Assembly (NCBI RefSeq): GCF_900141755.1
Contig: NZ_LT670844.1
Span: forward strand, 4,650,001 to 4,714,000
Reading direction: 5' to 3'
DNA length: 64,000 bases
DNA from: Bradyrhizobium lablabi
GTDB lineage: Bacteria; Pseudomonadota; Alphaproteobacteria; Rhizobiales; Xanthobacteraceae
Part shown: positions 15,988-26,182 of the stretch, in pieces
How the letters are laid out: every line of letters starts with the position of its first letter
How positions within the stretch are numbered: position 1 is the stretch's first letter
Notes under the pieces: model-generated
The model's input: the letters and a program-made list of their open reading frames with translations, nothing else
Told to the model about the DNA's origin: nothing
Databases searched by the model: none
Translations under genes and position numbers: made by a program

Positions 15988-16854
15988 ATGAGCAACAAGG
16001 CCGTCATCACCTGCGCGCTGAATGGCGTGCTGACCGACCCGAAACAGCATCACGTTCCGGTAACGCCGGAAGAAATGGCGCGCGAGGCGAAAGCAGCATT
16101 CAACGCCGGCGCCAGCGTGATGCATATCCATCTGCGCCAGCAGGCGCCGGGCAAGGGCCATTTGCCGTCGTGGGAAGTCAGTGTCTCCCGCGACATCCAG
16201 CAGGCGATCCGCGAGGCTTGTCCTGGCGTGATCATCAACCACACCACCGGCACATCAGGGCCGAACTATCAGGGCGCGCTCGATTGCGTGCGCGAAACAA
16301 AGCCCGAGATGGCCGCCTGCAACGCGGGCTCGCTGAATTATCTCAAGGTGAAGGCCGACAACTCTTGGGCCTGGCCGCCGATGATGTTCGATAATTCGGT
16401 CGAGAAGGTGCAGGACTATCTCGACGTCATGAAGCAGGCGGATACGATCCCCGAATTCGAATGTTTCGATGTCGGCATCGTGCGTTGCGTCGGGATGTAC
16501 CGGCAGACCGGCATGTATTCCGGTCCGCTGGAATATAATTTTGTGATGGGCGTTGCCTCGGGCATGCCGGCCGATCCGGAATTGCTGCCGATTTTGCTGA
16601 AGCTGAAAGCGCCGGAAGCGCATTGGCAGGTCACCGCGATCGGCCGCGCCGAAATCTGGCCGCTGCACCAGCGCTGCGCTGATCTGGGCGGCCATCTGCG
16701 CACCGGTCTGGAAGACACGTTCTATCTCGCCAACGGTGCCAAGGTGACGTCTAACGGGCAGTTGATCGAGGCGATCGCCGCGTGTGCGCGGCGGGCCGGG
16801 CGCGAGATCGCGAGCCCGGCAGAGGCGCGGAAGATTTTTGGGATCAGGCACTAG
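15988..16854 (+). CDS. BKACE family beta-keto acid cleavage enzyme (Kce-like, DUF849)
   Basis: 288 aa. A TIM-barrel enzyme that condenses a beta-keto acid with acetyl-CoA to give acetoacetate and a new acyl-CoA. The metal ligands expected from the 3-keto-5-aminohexanoate cleavage enzyme are present: HIHLR (His46, His48) and GLEDTF (Glu242). The start ITCALNGVLTD is typical, and NHTTG near 85 is a family motif. The ATG at 15988 has only a weak site; the family N-terminus decides it. It is followed, after a palindromic repeat, by a ligase/carboxylase operon. The exact keto acid is unknown; only about 40% of residues are shared by eye with the second BKACE at 27938, so the two probably differ in substrate. 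Confidence 0.88.
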   Translation: MSNKAVITCALNGVLTDPKQHHVPVTPEEMAREAKAAFNAGASVMHIHLRQQAPGKGHLPSWEVSVSRDIQQAIREACPGVIINHTTGTSGPNYQGALDCVRETKPEMAACNAGSLNYLKVKADNSWAWPPMMFDNSVEKVQDYLDVMKQADTIPEFECFDVGIVRCVGMYRQTGMYSGPLEYNFVMGVASGMPADPELLPILLKLKAPEAHWQVTAIGRAEIWPLHQRCADLGGHLRTGLEDTFYLANGAKVTSNGQLIEAIAACARRAGREIASPAEARKIFGIRH

Positions 16855-16873
16855 CGTTCGAGAATGGCCGCGC

Positions 16874-16954
16874 CGTCATTGCGAGCGCAGCGAAGCAATC
16901 CAGGGTGAGGCGCGAAAGCTGGATTGCTTCGTCGCTTCGCTCCTCGCAATGACG
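16874..16954. repeat. Palindromic repeat (gtcattgcgag type)
   Basis: cgtcattgcgagcgcagcga on the left, cgcttcgctcctcgcaatgacg on the right. It fills the gap between the BKACE gene and the acyl-CoA ligase gene on the same strand and ends 21 bp before the ligase ATG. Confidence 0.85.
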
Positions 16955-16974
16955 AGAAGAGGGAGGACACTTCC

Positions 16975-18576
16975 ATGACCAATCTCGCGGCAACCGGCGG
17001 CGTGCCGGGTCCCGGCCGCATCGGACGGGTGGCGATCGGCGATCTCCTGAAGCGCGCGGCGGCGCGCTTTCCGGATCGGGTCGCCGTCACCGATGGCGAG
17101 CGGCGCGTCACCTTCACCGAAATCGAGCACGACGCCAATCGCTTTGCCAACTACCTGGTGTCGCGGGGCCTGAAACCCGGCGAGAAGATTTCGACCATCT
17201 GCAACAACTCGGTCGAATTCGTCAAAGCGCTGTTCGGCATTCATCGCGCGGGCCTGGTCTGGGTGCCCATCAACACCATGCTAGGCCCCGCCGACATGGA
17301 TTTTATCCTCGACCACGCCGAAGTGAATTTTGCGCTGATCGACGACAATCTGCATGCGCAACCCGATCGCCGCGCGGCGCTGCAAAAACGCGGCATCGAT
17401 CTGATCGCGGTTGACCTGACCGGCACGGCCGCCGCACAGGGTCTGGAAAATTTCAATGACCTGATAAAGGGCCAATCCGACATCGAGCCGGAGATCGATT
17501 TCGACGACCGCGATCTCGCGATGATCATCTATACCTCGGGCACCACCTCGCGGCCGAAAGGCGCGATGCATTGCCACCTCGCCGTCGTCATGGCGGTGAT
17601 GAGCAACGCCATCGAGATGAAGCTCGACCGCAATGACGGCGTCACCGGGCAGTTCCCGCTGTTCCATTGTGCGGGGCACGTGTTGCTGCTGAGTTACCTC
17701 TCGGTCGGCGGACGCATGGCGCTGATGCGCGGCTTCGATCCGCTGGTCTGCATGGAAGCGATCGTGCGCGACAAGCTCACGGTGTTCGTTGGGTTATCGC
17801 TGATGTACCAGGCAATTCTCGATCATCCGCGCCGCAAGGAGTTTGATCTGTCTGGCCTGAAAACCTGCATCTACACCATGGCGCCGATGGGCCGCCCGCT
17901 ATTGGAGCGCGCCATCGCCGACATGTGTCCGAATTTCGTGCTGACCAGCGGCCAGACCGAAATGTATCCGGCCACCACGATGTCGCGCCCCGAGGTGCAG
18001 CTCGATCGCTTCGGCAATTACTGGGGCGAATCGCTGATCGTGAACGAAACCGCGATCATGGACGATAACGGCAATCTGCTGCCGCGGGGCCAGGCCGGTG
18101 AGCTCGTGCATCGCGGGCCGAATGTGATGCTGGGTTACTACAAGGATCCGAAAGCGACGGGAGAGGCGCGCAAATTCGGCTGGCACCACACCGGCGACCT
18201 CGCACTGATCGACGAGAATGGCGAAGTCCTGTTCCTCGACCGCAAGAAGGACATGATCAAATCCGGCGGCGAGAATGTCGCCTCCGTCAAGATCGAGGAG
18301 ACGCTGCTCGCCCATCCCGCCGTGCAAAACGCCGCCGTGGTCGGCCTGCCGCATCCGCAATGGGGCGAGGCGGTATCGGCGTTCGTCAAGCTGAAGCCTG
18401 GCGCGTCAGCGGATGAGGCCGGGATCATGGAGCATTGCAGAAAACATCTCGGGGGCTTCCAGGTGCCAAAACTGGTCAGGATTTTAGATGAAATGCCGAT
18501 GACCGCGACAGGAAAACTGCGCAAGGTAGAACTGCGTCAGGCCTACAGCGATCACTTTGCGAAGAAGAGCGCGTAG
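16975..18576 (+). CDS. AMP-binding acyl-CoA synthetase
   Basis: 533 aa from the ATG at 16975 with GGGAGGAC upstream. ANL superfamily: P-loop motif YTSGTTSRPKG (near 180-195), GQTEMYP adenine motif, the YKDPKATGEA and GWHHTGD segment, and the C-terminal lysine motif MTATGKLRK. It activates a carboxylic acid to acyl-CoA via an acyl-AMP. The stop overlaps the GTG of the carboxyltransferase gene by one base, so the two are translationally coupled. The implied order is acid to acyl-CoA to carboxylated acyl-CoA. The substrate could be a medium-chain or branched acid. Confidence 0.92.
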   Translation: MTNLAATGGVPGPGRIGRVAIGDLLKRAAARFPDRVAVTDGERRVTFTEIEHDANRFANYLVSRGLKPGEKISTICNNSVEFVKALFGIHRAGLVWVPINTMLGPADMDFILDHAEVNFALIDDNLHAQPDRRAALQKRGIDLIAVDLTGTAAAQGLENFNDLIKGQSDIEPEIDFDDRDLAMIIYTSGTTSRPKGAMHCHLAVVMAVMSNAIEMKLDRNDGVTGQFPLFHCAGHVLLLSYLSVGGRMALMRGFDPLVCMEAIVRDKLTVFVGLSLMYQAILDHPRRKEFDLSGLKTCIYTMAPMGRPLLERAIADMCPNFVLTSGQTEMYPATTMSRPEVQLDRFGNYWGESLIVNETAIMDDNGNLLPRGQAGELVHRGPNVMLGYYKDPKATGEARKFGWHHTGDLALIDENGEVLFLDRKKDMIKSGGENVASVKIEETLLAHPAVQNAAVVGLPHPQWGEAVSAFVKLKPGASADEAGIMEHCRKHLGGFQVPKLVRILDEMPMTATGKLRKVELRQAYSDHFAKKSA

Positions 18577-20192
18577 TGGCTGTCATCGAAAACACCATCG
18601 CGCCCGGGAGCGACGCTTACAAGGCCAATCGCGACGGCATGCTGGCGCTGATTGCGCGGATGCGCGCTCTGGAAGAGCGGACGCGCGCGGCTTCCGCCGC
18701 GGCAAAAGACCGCTTTCACAAGCGCGGGCAATTGCTGCCGCGCGAGCGGGTGGCGCTGGTGCTCGATCCCGGTTCGCCCTTCATCGAATTGATGACGCTT
18801 GCGGGCTACATGTTCGACGTATCCGATGCCGACAAGAGCATCCCGGGCGGCGGCGCGATCGCCGGCATCGGCTTTGTCGCGGGCGTCCGCTGCATGGTCA
18901 GCGCCAGTGATTCCGGCATCGATGCCGGCGCGCTGCAACCGTTCGGTCTCGACAAGACGCTGCGGGTGCAGGAATTGGCGTTGGAGAACAAGCTGCCCTA
19001 CGTGCAGCTGGTCGAAAGCGCCGGCGCTAACCTATTGCGTTACCGCGTCGAGGATTTTGTCAGAGGCGGCAACATCTTTCGCAATCTGGCGCTTCTGTCG
19101 GCGGCGGGCCTGCCGGTGGTCACCGTCACGCATGGTTCGTCGACCGCAGGTGGCGCCTATCAGACGGGATTATCCGATTACATCGTGATGGTGCGGGGCC
19201 GCACCCGCGCGTTTCTCGCGGGGCCGCCACTGTTAAAAGCCGCGACCGGAGAGATCGCTACCGAAGAGGAACTTGGCGGCGCCGAGATGCACACCAGCAT
19301 TTCCGGGCTTGGCGATTATCTCGCCGAGGACGACCGCGACGCGCTGCGGATCGCGCGCGACATCATGGCAAATCTGGAGTGGGATCGGCCGGCGAGGGTT
19401 TTGTCTTCGCATCGTCCGCCGCGTTACGATCCGGAAGAACTTTTGGGCATCATGCCGATGGACCACAAGCGGCCGGTCGATATGCGGCAAGCGATCGCGC
19501 GCTTCATCGACGATTCCGATTTCACCGAGTTCGGCACCAATTACGGTCCCGCCACCGTATGCGGCCACGCCCGCATCGAGGGCCAGGCGATCGGCATCAT
19601 CACCAATAACGGCCCGCTCGATCCCGATGGCGCCAACAAGGCGACGCATTTCATCCAGGCCTGCTGCCAGTCGCGCACGCCGCTGCTTTATCTGAACAAC
19701 ACCACCGGCTACATGGTAGGCCGAGCTTACGAAGAAGCCGGCATGATCAAGCACGGCTCGAAGATGATCCAGGCCGTGACCTCGGCCACCGTGCCGCAGA
19801 TCACGATCTATTGCGGCGCGTCGTTCGGCGCCGGCAATTACGGCATGTGCGGGCGCGGCTTTCATCCGCGCTTTTGCTTCTCATGGCCTAACGCCAAGAC
19901 CGCCGTGATGGGCGGCGAGCAGGCCGCCGAAACCATGGCGATCGTGACGGAAGCTGCCGCGGCGCGGCGCGGCAAGCCCATCGAAAAGGAAAAATTGGAT
20001 GCGATGAAGGCGCAGATCATCGGCGTGTTCGACGGCCAGATGGACGTGTTTTCCACCAGCGCGCGGGTGCTCGACGACGGCGTGATCGATCCGCGCGACA
20101 CCCGCAGCATCTTGTCGGAAGTGCTCGCAATCTGCCGCGAGGCCGAGGCGCGCTCCCCGCAGCGCATGCAGTTTTCGGTGGCGCGGCCATGA
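18576..20192 (+). CDS. Acyl-CoA carboxylase, carboxyltransferase (beta) subunit
   Basis: 538 aa with a GTG start at 18576, overlapping the ligase stop (TAGTG). Two crotonase-like carboxyltransferase halves: N-terminal CoA-binding half (PGGGAIAGIGFVAG, GSSTAGGAYQTGLSDYIVM) and C-terminal half (PLLYLNNTTGYMVG, GASFGAGNYGMCGRGFHPRF). This is the pattern of methylcrotonyl-, geranyl- and related acyl-CoA carboxylases. It transfers carboxyl from carboxybiotin to the acyl-CoA. It overlaps the alpha-subunit gene by 4 bp (ATGA). Specificity cannot be fixed by eye. Confidence 0.9.
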   Translation: MAVIENTIAPGSDAYKANRDGMLALIARMRALEERTRAASAAAKDRFHKRGQLLPRERVALVLDPGSPFIELMTLAGYMFDVSDADKSIPGGGAIAGIGFVAGVRCMVSASDSGIDAGALQPFGLDKTLRVQELALENKLPYVQLVESAGANLLRYRVEDFVRGGNIFRNLALLSAAGLPVVTVTHGSSTAGGAYQTGLSDYIVMVRGRTRAFLAGPPLLKAATGEIATEEELGGAEMHTSISGLGDYLAEDDRDALRIARDIMANLEWDRPARVLSSHRPPRYDPEELLGIMPMDHKRPVDMRQAIARFIDDSDFTEFGTNYGPATVCGHARIEGQAIGIITNNGPLDPDGANKATHFIQACCQSRTPLLYLNNTTGYMVGRAYEEAGMIKHGSKMIQAVTSATVPQITIYCGASFGAGNYGMCGRGFHPRFCFSWPNAKTAVMGGEQAAETMAIVTEAAAARRGKPIEKEKLDAMKAQIIGVFDGQMDVFSTSARVLDDGVIDPRDTRSILSEVLAICREAEARSPQRMQFSVARP

Positions 20193-22177
20193 GAAATGGG
20201 TCGACGAAGGCTACCGTCTTTCACAAGATACTGATCGCCAATCGCGGCGAGATCGCGCGGCGGATCATGCGCACCGCGCGGCGTCTCGGCTATGGGGTGG
20301 TCGCGGTCTACTCCGACGCCGACCGCGATGCGTTGCATGTGCGTGAGGCGGATGAAGCGGTGCGTATCGGCGAGGCGTTGCCGGCGCAATCCTATTTGCG
20401 GATTGATGCGATCATCGCGGCGGCAAAAGCCGGTGGAGCCGACGCGCTTCATCCCGGCTATGGCTTTCTCGCCGAGAACGAAGCGTTCGCGCAAGCTTGC
20501 CGCGACGCGGGTTTGGTGTTCATCGGGCCGTCGCCGGAAGCGATCAAGGCGATGGGTAACAAGGCCGCTGCGAAAGCGATCATGCAGGCCGCCGGCGTGC
20601 CCTGCGTGCCCGGCTATCAGGGCGCGGACCAAGGCGACGCCGTGATGCTCGCCGAGGCCAGGAAAATCGGCTTTCCGGTCATGATAAAAGCCGTCGCCGG
20701 CGGCGGCGGGCGCGGCATGCGGCTGGTCGCGGATGCGGCCGCATTTCCCGATGCCCTGCGCAGCGCGCGATCGGAGGCGCAGAGCGCATTCGGCGATCCG
20801 ACCGTGATCCTGGAGCGCGCGATTGTCGATCCCCGCCACATCGAAATCCAGGTGTTCGGCGACCGCTACGGCAACGCCATCCATCTCGGCGAGCGCGATT
20901 GCTCGGTGCAGCGGCGGCATCAGAAATTGATCGAAGAAGCTCCGTCGCCAGCGGTTTCGCCAACGCTGAGGGAGCGGATGGGCGCCGTCGCGGTCAACGC
21001 GATTAAATCGCTAGCCTATGAGGGCGCCGGCACCCTGGAATTCCTGCTCGATCAAAGCGGCGAATTCTATTTTATGGAAATGAATACGCGGCTGCAGGTC
21101 GAGCATCCCGTGACCGAGGCGATCACCGGGCTCGATCTCGTCGAATTGCAATTGCGCATGGCGAGCGGCGAGCCGCTCGGACTGCGGCAGCAGGACATCA
21201 AACTTTCCGGTCATGCCATTGAAGTGCGATTATGCTCGGAGGATGTGGCGCACGATTTCATGCCGCAATCCGGAAAAATGGCGCTGTGGCAGATGCCGGA
21301 AGAAATCCGCGCCGAGCATGCGTTGCAATCCGGCTTTGAAATTCCGCCGTTTTACGATTCGATGATCGCGAAGCTGATCAGCCACGCTGCCACCCGCCAC
21401 GAGGCGCGACGCAGGCTGATCCACGGCCTCGAACAAACCGTCGCCTTCGGCGTGACCACCAATCAGGCGTTTCTCGCCGCCTGCCTGCGGCATCCTGCGT
21501 TCGCGGCGGGGGAAGCGACGACCGCGTTCATTGGGAAACATCGCGACGGGCTGCTGGCGCTGAGCAAGGAGACGCCTTCTGATATCGCACTCGCAGCACT
21601 ATTGCTTTATGTCAGCGATCCCCATGCGCCGCCGTGGCGGAGCGGGCGAACGCTGGCGGCGACGTTTCCGCTTCCGCTTCGCATTGAGCTAAACGGCAGC
21701 ATTCATGATCTCGAAATCGTGCGCGAGCGCGACGGCGGCTATGTTGCAAGCCTCGATGGCGGCGAGCATCGGTTCGAGATCGACGAACTCGGCCGCGACA
21801 GCATTCGTTTCCGCAGCAACGGCTTGATGGAATCGGCGAGATTCTTTCGCGATGCCGACAGGCTTTACATCCTGCACCGCGGCGTCACGTTTGCGGTCCG
21901 CGATCTCACGCTAGCGGCGCCGGTCGCCGCGGCGGCCGCCGGCAGCGACGGCAAAGTCCGCGCCGCAATGAATGGCCGGGTCGTCGCGGTTCTGGTCAAG
22001 CCGGGCGAGCGCGTCGCGGCGGGGCAGCCTGTCATGACGCTGGAAGCCATGAAGATGGAGCATGTTCATGCGGCGACGATCGCCGGGACGATTTCCGCTA
22101 TCGATGTTGCGGAAGGCGAACAGGTGACGACGGGGAAGATCGTTGTCGAGATCGAGGCGAGCGAGGGGGCGGCGTGA
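20189..22177 (+). CDS. Acyl-CoA carboxylase alpha subunit (biotin carboxylase + biotin carrier)
   Basis: 662 aa. Biotin carboxylase domain (KILIANRGEIARRI at 13 on; ATP-grasp glycine loop KAVAGGGGRGMR; EMNTRLQVEHPVTE), linker domain, and C-terminal biotinyl domain with the biotinylated lysine in EAMKMEH (Lys622). It carboxylates biotin with ATP and bicarbonate and hands the carboxyl to the upstream beta subunit. The start overlaps the beta gene's stop (ATGA). It is the last gene of the ligase-beta-alpha operon; a palindromic repeat follows. Confidence 0.93.
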   Translation: MRNGSTKATVFHKILIANRGEIARRIMRTARRLGYGVVAVYSDADRDALHVREADEAVRIGEALPAQSYLRIDAIIAAAKAGGADALHPGYGFLAENEAFAQACRDAGLVFIGPSPEAIKAMGNKAAAKAIMQAAGVPCVPGYQGADQGDAVMLAEARKIGFPVMIKAVAGGGGRGMRLVADAAAFPDALRSARSEAQSAFGDPTVILERAIVDPRHIEIQVFGDRYGNAIHLGERDCSVQRRHQKLIEEAPSPAVSPTLRERMGAVAVNAIKSLAYEGAGTLEFLLDQSGEFYFMEMNTRLQVEHPVTEAITGLDLVELQLRMASGEPLGLRQQDIKLSGHAIEVRLCSEDVAHDFMPQSGKMALWQMPEEIRAEHALQSGFEIPPFYDSMIAKLISHAATRHEARRRLIHGLEQTVAFGVTTNQAFLAACLRHPAFAAGEATTAFIGKHRDGLLALSKETPSDIALAALLLYVSDPHAPPWRSGRTLAATFPLPLRIELNGSIHDLEIVRERDGGYVASLDGGEHRFEIDELGRDSIRFRSNGLMESARFFRDADRLYILHRGVTFAVRDLTLAAPVAAAAAGSDGKVRAAMNGRVVAVLVKPGERVAAGQPVMTLEAMKMEHVHAATIAGTISAIDVAEGEQVTTGKIVVEIEASEGAA

Positions 22178-22191
22178 GCCGACGTCCCTTC

Positions 22192-22275
22192 CGTCATTGC
22201 GAGGAGCAAAGCGACGAAGCAATCCACCTATCCGCAAGTGGCGCTATGGATTGCTTCGCTTCGCTCGCAATGACG
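22192..22275. repeat. Palindromic repeat (gtcattgcgag type)
   Basis: cgtcattgcgaggagcaaagc on the left, gcttcgctcgcaatgacg on the right. It sits exactly in the convergent gap between the carboxylase operon and the dipeptide transporter operon, a position suited to bidirectional termination. Confidence 0.85.
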
Positions 22276-22278
22276 GGG

Positions 22279-23274
22279 TTAGGCCAGTGCGCGCCCCGTC
22301 CCCTCATTCAGCCAACACGCTACCTGATGCTGCGCTCCGACGTCAGCCAACCCCGGCGTCTCGACCCTGCAGCGCTCCATCGCATAGCGGCAGCGCGTGT
22401 GAAACGCACACCCAGGCGGCGGATTGATCGGGCTCGGTACGTCGCCATCGATCAGCGGCGCGAGGCGCCTTGTCTTGGGGTTCGCTACGGGAACCGAGGC
22501 CAGCAGCGCCTGCGTATAGGGATGGCGGGGATTGGCGAACAGCTCCCGCTTCTCCGCGATCTCGACAATGCGGCCGAGATACATCACCGCGACGCGGTGG
22601 CTGATGTGGGCGACGACGGCGAGATCGTGCGCGATGAACAGATAGGAAAACTGATGCTTGCGCTGCAGGTCTATCAAGAGATTGATTACCTGGGCCTGGA
22701 TCGAAACATCCAGCGCCGATACCGGCTCATCACAAACAATGAGACTCGGCCCCAGCGACAGCGCCCGCGCAATGCAGATACGCTGGCGCTGGCCGCCGGA
22801 GAATTGATGCGGGTAGTTTTGCATCTGGTCCGGCCGCAAGCCTACCTGCTCGAACAGTTCGGCAACCCGCACGCGCTTTGCGTTACCCGTGGCCAGGCCA
22901 TGAACGATCAACGGCTCGCCGACGATATCGCCGGCGGTCATGCGCGGATTGAGAGAAGCAAACGGGTCCTGAAAGACGATCTGCATCGCACGTCGATGTG
23001 GGCGCAAATCCGCCTTGCCGAGATGGGTGATGTCGAGACCATTGAGCCGAATGCTGCCGCCAGTCGGCTCGACGAGACGAAGGATGCTGCGCGCCACTGT
23101 CGATTTGCCGCAGCCGGACTCGCCGACCAGCCCGAGCGTTTCCCCGACGCCAACAGCAAAACTGACGCCATCCACGGCGTGCACGGTGCCGACCTTGCGG
23201 CGCAGGATGCCGCTTCGCACCGGATAATGCTTTTTCAGGTCCGATATTTCGAGCAAGGCGGGTTTGTCCGTCAT
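22279..23274 (-). CDS. dppF: Peptide-type ABC transporter ATP-binding protein (DppF/OppF)
   Basis: 331 aa from the ATG at 23274, which overlaps the stop of the upstream ATPase gene. Walker [10 protein letters not shown], signature [15 protein letters not shown], Walker [13 protein letters not shown], and the C-terminal oligopeptide/dipeptide extension with cysteines ([18 protein letters not shown]) seen in OppF/DppF. It pairs with the DppD-like ATPase to energise import by the neighbouring permeases. It is the last gene of a five-gene minus-strand operon. Confidence 0.9.
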   Translation of the reverse strand: MTDKPALLEISDLKKHYPVRSGILRRKVGTVHAVDGVSFAVGVGETLGLVGESGCGKSTVARSILRLVEPTGGSIRLNGLDITHLGKADLRPHRRAMQIVFQDPFASLNPRMTAGDIVGEPLIVHGLATGNAKRVRVAELFEQVGLRPDQMQNYPHQFSGGQRQRICIARALSLGPSLIVCDEPVSALDVSIQAQVINLLIDLQRKHQFSYLFIAHDLAVVAHISHRVAVMYLGRIVEIAEKRELFANPRHPYTQALLASVPVANPKTRRLAPLIDGDVPSPINPPPGCAFHTRCRYAMERCRVETPGLADVGAQHQVACWLNEGTGRALA

Positions 23275-24284
23275 GACGCGCTCGCGATTTCGGCGGCACG
23301 CCAGCAGGCCGCGAGATGATCGGCGGCAACGCTTTCGAGCGGCGGATATTCCTCGCGGCAGCGCGCGATGGCGAGCCCGCATCGTGGCGCGAACGCGCAG
23401 CCCTTCGGCAGCCGCGTCAGAGACGGCACCATGCCGGGGATCTCGACCAGCCGCACGTCGGCGTTTCCGCCGAGCGAAGGCACCGCGGGGATCGAGGCCA
23501 TCAGGCCGCGCGTGTAGGGATGCCTGGGATTGCTGAACAAGTCTTCGACATTGGCCTCCTCGACCTTCTTGCCGGCATACATCACGATGACACGCTGCGC
23601 GGTCTGGGCGACCACGCCGAGGTCGTGGGTGATCAGGATCAGCCCCATGCCGAGCTCTTGCTGCAGCTCGAGCACCAGCGCCAGAATTTGCGCCTGGATG
23701 GTGACATCGAGCGCGGTGGTCGGCTCGTCTGCGATCAACAGCGCCGGCCGGCAGGCCAGCGCCATCGCGATCATCGCGCGCTGGCGCATTCCGCCGGAGA
23801 GCTGGTGCGGATATTCCCGCGCCCGCCGCTCGGGCTCCGGGATTCTGACGAGGCGCAGCATCTCGACGGCCTGGTCCCAGGCTGCCTTATGCGTCATCGT
23901 CCGATGCAGGTGGACGGCCTCCGTGATCTGGTCGCCGATCCGCATCACCGGATTGAGCGAGGTCATCGGCTCCTGAAAAATCATGGAGATGCGATTGCCC
24001 CTGACCTCGCGCATCTTGTCTTCGTCGAGTCCGAGAAGGTCAGTCCCTTCGAGCACGATCGCGCCACCGACGATCTTGCCCGGAGGGTTGGGCACGAGCC
24101 GCATGATCGAAAGCGCCGTCACACTCTTGCCGCAGCCGGACTCGCCGACGATGGCAAGCGTCTCGCCGCGACGAACAGTGAACGAGACGTCGTCGACCGC
24201 CCGAAACAGCCCGGAGTTCGTGAAGAACACCGTCTGCAGGCCCTTCACGTCGAGCACGGTTGCTTCTCTCTCAGCCTCGCTCAT
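23271..24284 (-). CDS. dppD: Peptide-type ABC transporter ATP-binding protein (DppD/OppD)
   Basis: 337 aa from the ATG at 24284, which overlaps the stop of the permease gene (ATGA); longer readings would lie inside the permease gene. Walker [10 protein letters not shown], signature [15 protein letters not shown], Walker [13 protein letters not shown], and the C-terminal cysteine-containing oligopeptide motif ([17 protein letters not shown]). It is the first ATPase of the heterodimer. Confidence 0.9.
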   Translation of the reverse strand: MSEAEREATVLDVKGLQTVFFTNSGLFRAVDDVSFTVRRGETLAIVGESGCGKSVTALSIMRLVPNPPGKIVGGAIVLEGTDLLGLDEDKMREVRGNRISMIFQEPMTSLNPVMRIGDQITEAVHLHRTMTHKAAWDQAVEMLRLVRIPEPERRAREYPHQLSGGMRQRAMIAMALACRPALLIADEPTTALDVTIQAQILALVLELQQELGMGLILITHDLGVVAQTAQRVIVMYAGKKVEEANVEDLFSNPRHPYTRGLMASIPAVPSLGGNADVRLVEIPGMVPSLTRLPKGCAFAPRCGLAIARCREEYPPLESVAADHLAACWRAAEIASAS

Positions 24285-25177
24285 CAGCCGCGCTGCCTTG
24301 GATCGAGGATGTCGCGCAGCGCGTCGCCGAACAGATTGGTGCCGAACACCGCAAGGCTGATCGCAATCCCCGGGAAAATCACAAGCCATGGCGCAGTGCG
24401 GACATATTCGGCCGCCGATTCCGACAGCATGCGGCCCCATGACGGATACGGCTCGGGAATGCCGAGGCCAAGGAACGACAGCGAGGCCTCGGTGAGGATG
24501 GTCGAGCCGAGTTGGGCGGTTGCCAGCACGATCAACGGCGCCAGCGTATTGGGCAGCACATGACGCAGCGCAATCCGCATTTCGCTCATACCGATCGATT
24601 TCGCCGCTTCGACGAACGGCAGCTCGCGCAGCGCCAATGTGTTGGCGCGAATGACGCGGGCAACCGTCGGGATCAGGGGAATCGCGATCGCGAGGATGAC
24701 ATTCGGCAGCGATGGCCCAAGCGCCGCGGTCATCACAAGTGCGAGCACCAACAGCGGCAGTGCCTGCAAGATATCGGTCACCCGCTGGAACACCAGGTCG
24801 ACCCAGCCGGAGAGATAGCCCGAGGCAAGGCCGATCATCACGCCGATCGAAGAGCCGAGCGCGGTCGAGCCGATGCCGACCGCGAGCGAAATGCGCGCGC
24901 CATGAATGATCCGGCTCCAGACGTCGCGGCCAAAGGAGTCCGTCCCCATCCAGTGCCGCGCGTCGGGACGCAGTAGCGCATGCGCGGAATCAACAGACAG
25001 CGGATCGTAGCGGCAGATCAGGTCGGCCGATGCCGCCGCCCACACGAACAGCACCATGATGCAGAAGCCGATCGCACCGAGCACATGGCGTTGCGCCAAA
25101 AACACCAGCCGGCGCCACCCACGCGTCGCGTTGGCGCCGGCGCGCTTCAATTCGCTGTCGTAGTTGATCGCGTCCAA
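24284..25177 (-). CDS. dppC: Peptide-type ABC transporter permease (DppC/OppC)
   Basis: 297 aa, with six predicted membrane helices. The N-terminal OppC-type segment ([56 protein letters not shown]) is diagnostic; the ATPase-docking EAA loop reads [21 protein letters not shown]. It forms the inner-membrane channel with the upstream DppB-like protein (9 bp apart). Confidence 0.92.
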   Translation of the reverse strand: MDAINYDSELKRAGANATRGWRRLVFLAQRHVLGAIGFCIMVLFVWAAASADLICRYDPLSVDSAHALLRPDARHWMGTDSFGRDVWSRIIHGARISLAVGIGSTALGSSIGVMIGLASGYLSGWVDLVFQRVTDILQALPLLVLALVMTAALGPSLPNVILAIAIPLIPTVARVIRANTLALRELPFVEAAKSIGMSEMRIALRHVLPNTLAPLIVLATAQLGSTILTEASLSFLGLGIPEPYPSWGRMLSESAAEYVRTAPWLVIFPGIAISLAVFGTNLFGDALRDILDPRQRG

Positions 25178-25186
25178 GCGGGCCCC

Positions 25187-26134
25187 CTAATCCGTGTAGC
25201 GGATGCGCGGGTCGAGCGCAGCGTAGAGCATGTCGACCGTGAAATTCGCGAACACGACGACCACCGCGATGAACATCACGATATTCTGCACGATCGGATA
25301 GTCGCGCCAGCGCAAGGCCTCGACCAGAAAGCGGGCGACGCCGGGAATGTTGAAGACGGTTTCGGTGACGATCAAGCCGCCGATCAAAAACGCCGCCTCG
25401 ATGCCGATCACGGTGATGACGGGGAGGATCGCGTTCTTCAGCGCATGGCGAAAGTTGACGGTCGCCTCGGATGCGCCCTTGGCCCGCGCGGTACGGATAT
25501 AATCCTGCCGCAGGATCTCGAGCATCGAGGAGCGCGTGATCCGCATCGTCAGCGCGGCGCTGCGGAAACCGACGGCCATCGCCGGAACGGCATAGATCGC
25601 GAACGCCTCGGTCCAGGTTTTCGGATTGGGATTGAAGATCGGCATCGATCCGAACAGGGAAACGGACGCCATCAGGATCAAAAGCCCGAGCCAGAACGAG
25701 GGCAGCGACAATCCGCTCAGGCTGACGACACGCAAGGCGTAATCGAGCCGCGTGCCCTGCTTGACCGCGCTGATGACGCCCAAGGGAATGCCGATCGAGG
25801 CGGAGAACATCAGCGCCAGCCCAGCGAGCCTTGCGGTGATCGGAATCCGCGGCAGGATTTCGTCGAGCGCGGGCTTTTCGGAAACGTAGGAATAGCCGAG
25901 GTCGCCGTGCAACAACCCGCCGATCCAATGCAGATATTGCACGACGATCGGCTGATCGAGCCCGAGGTCGCGCTCCAGATTGGCCTTCTCCGCCGGATCG
26001 ACATAGCCGGCCGCCGCGAACAAGATGTCGACGATGTTGCCGGGCACGACGCGCAGCAGCACGAAGATGATGACCGAGATCCCGAACAGGGTCACGAGCA
26101 TCAGAACGAGGCGTCGCACGATATAAGCAAACAC
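25187..26134 (-). CDS. dppB: Peptide-type ABC transporter permease (DppB/OppB)
   Basis: 315 aa with six predicted membrane helices. Starts with the typical FAYIVRRLVLMLVTLFGISV; contains GLSLPSFWLGL and the EAA loop RTARAKGASEATVNFRHALKN. It partners DppC. It is 48 bp downstream of the binding-protein gene in the same operon. Confidence 0.92.
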   Translation of the reverse strand: MFAYIVRRLVLMLVTLFGISVIIFVLLRVVPGNIVDILFAAAGYVDPAEKANLERDLGLDQPIVVQYLHWIGGLLHGDLGYSYVSEKPALDEILPRIPITARLAGLALMFSASIGIPLGVISAVKQGTRLDYALRVVSLSGLSLPSFWLGLLILMASVSLFGSMPIFNPNPKTWTEAFAIYAVPAMAVGFRSAALTMRITRSSMLEILRQDYIRTARAKGASEATVNFRHALKNAILPVITVIGIEAAFLIGGLIVTETVFNIPGVARFLVEALRWRDYPIVQNIVMFIAVVVVFANFTVDMLYAALDPRIRYTD

Positions 26135-26182
26135 CTGGCTGCTCTCCTGGCTGTCCGTCGGGCTCGGAACGCGGGCCTGCGG

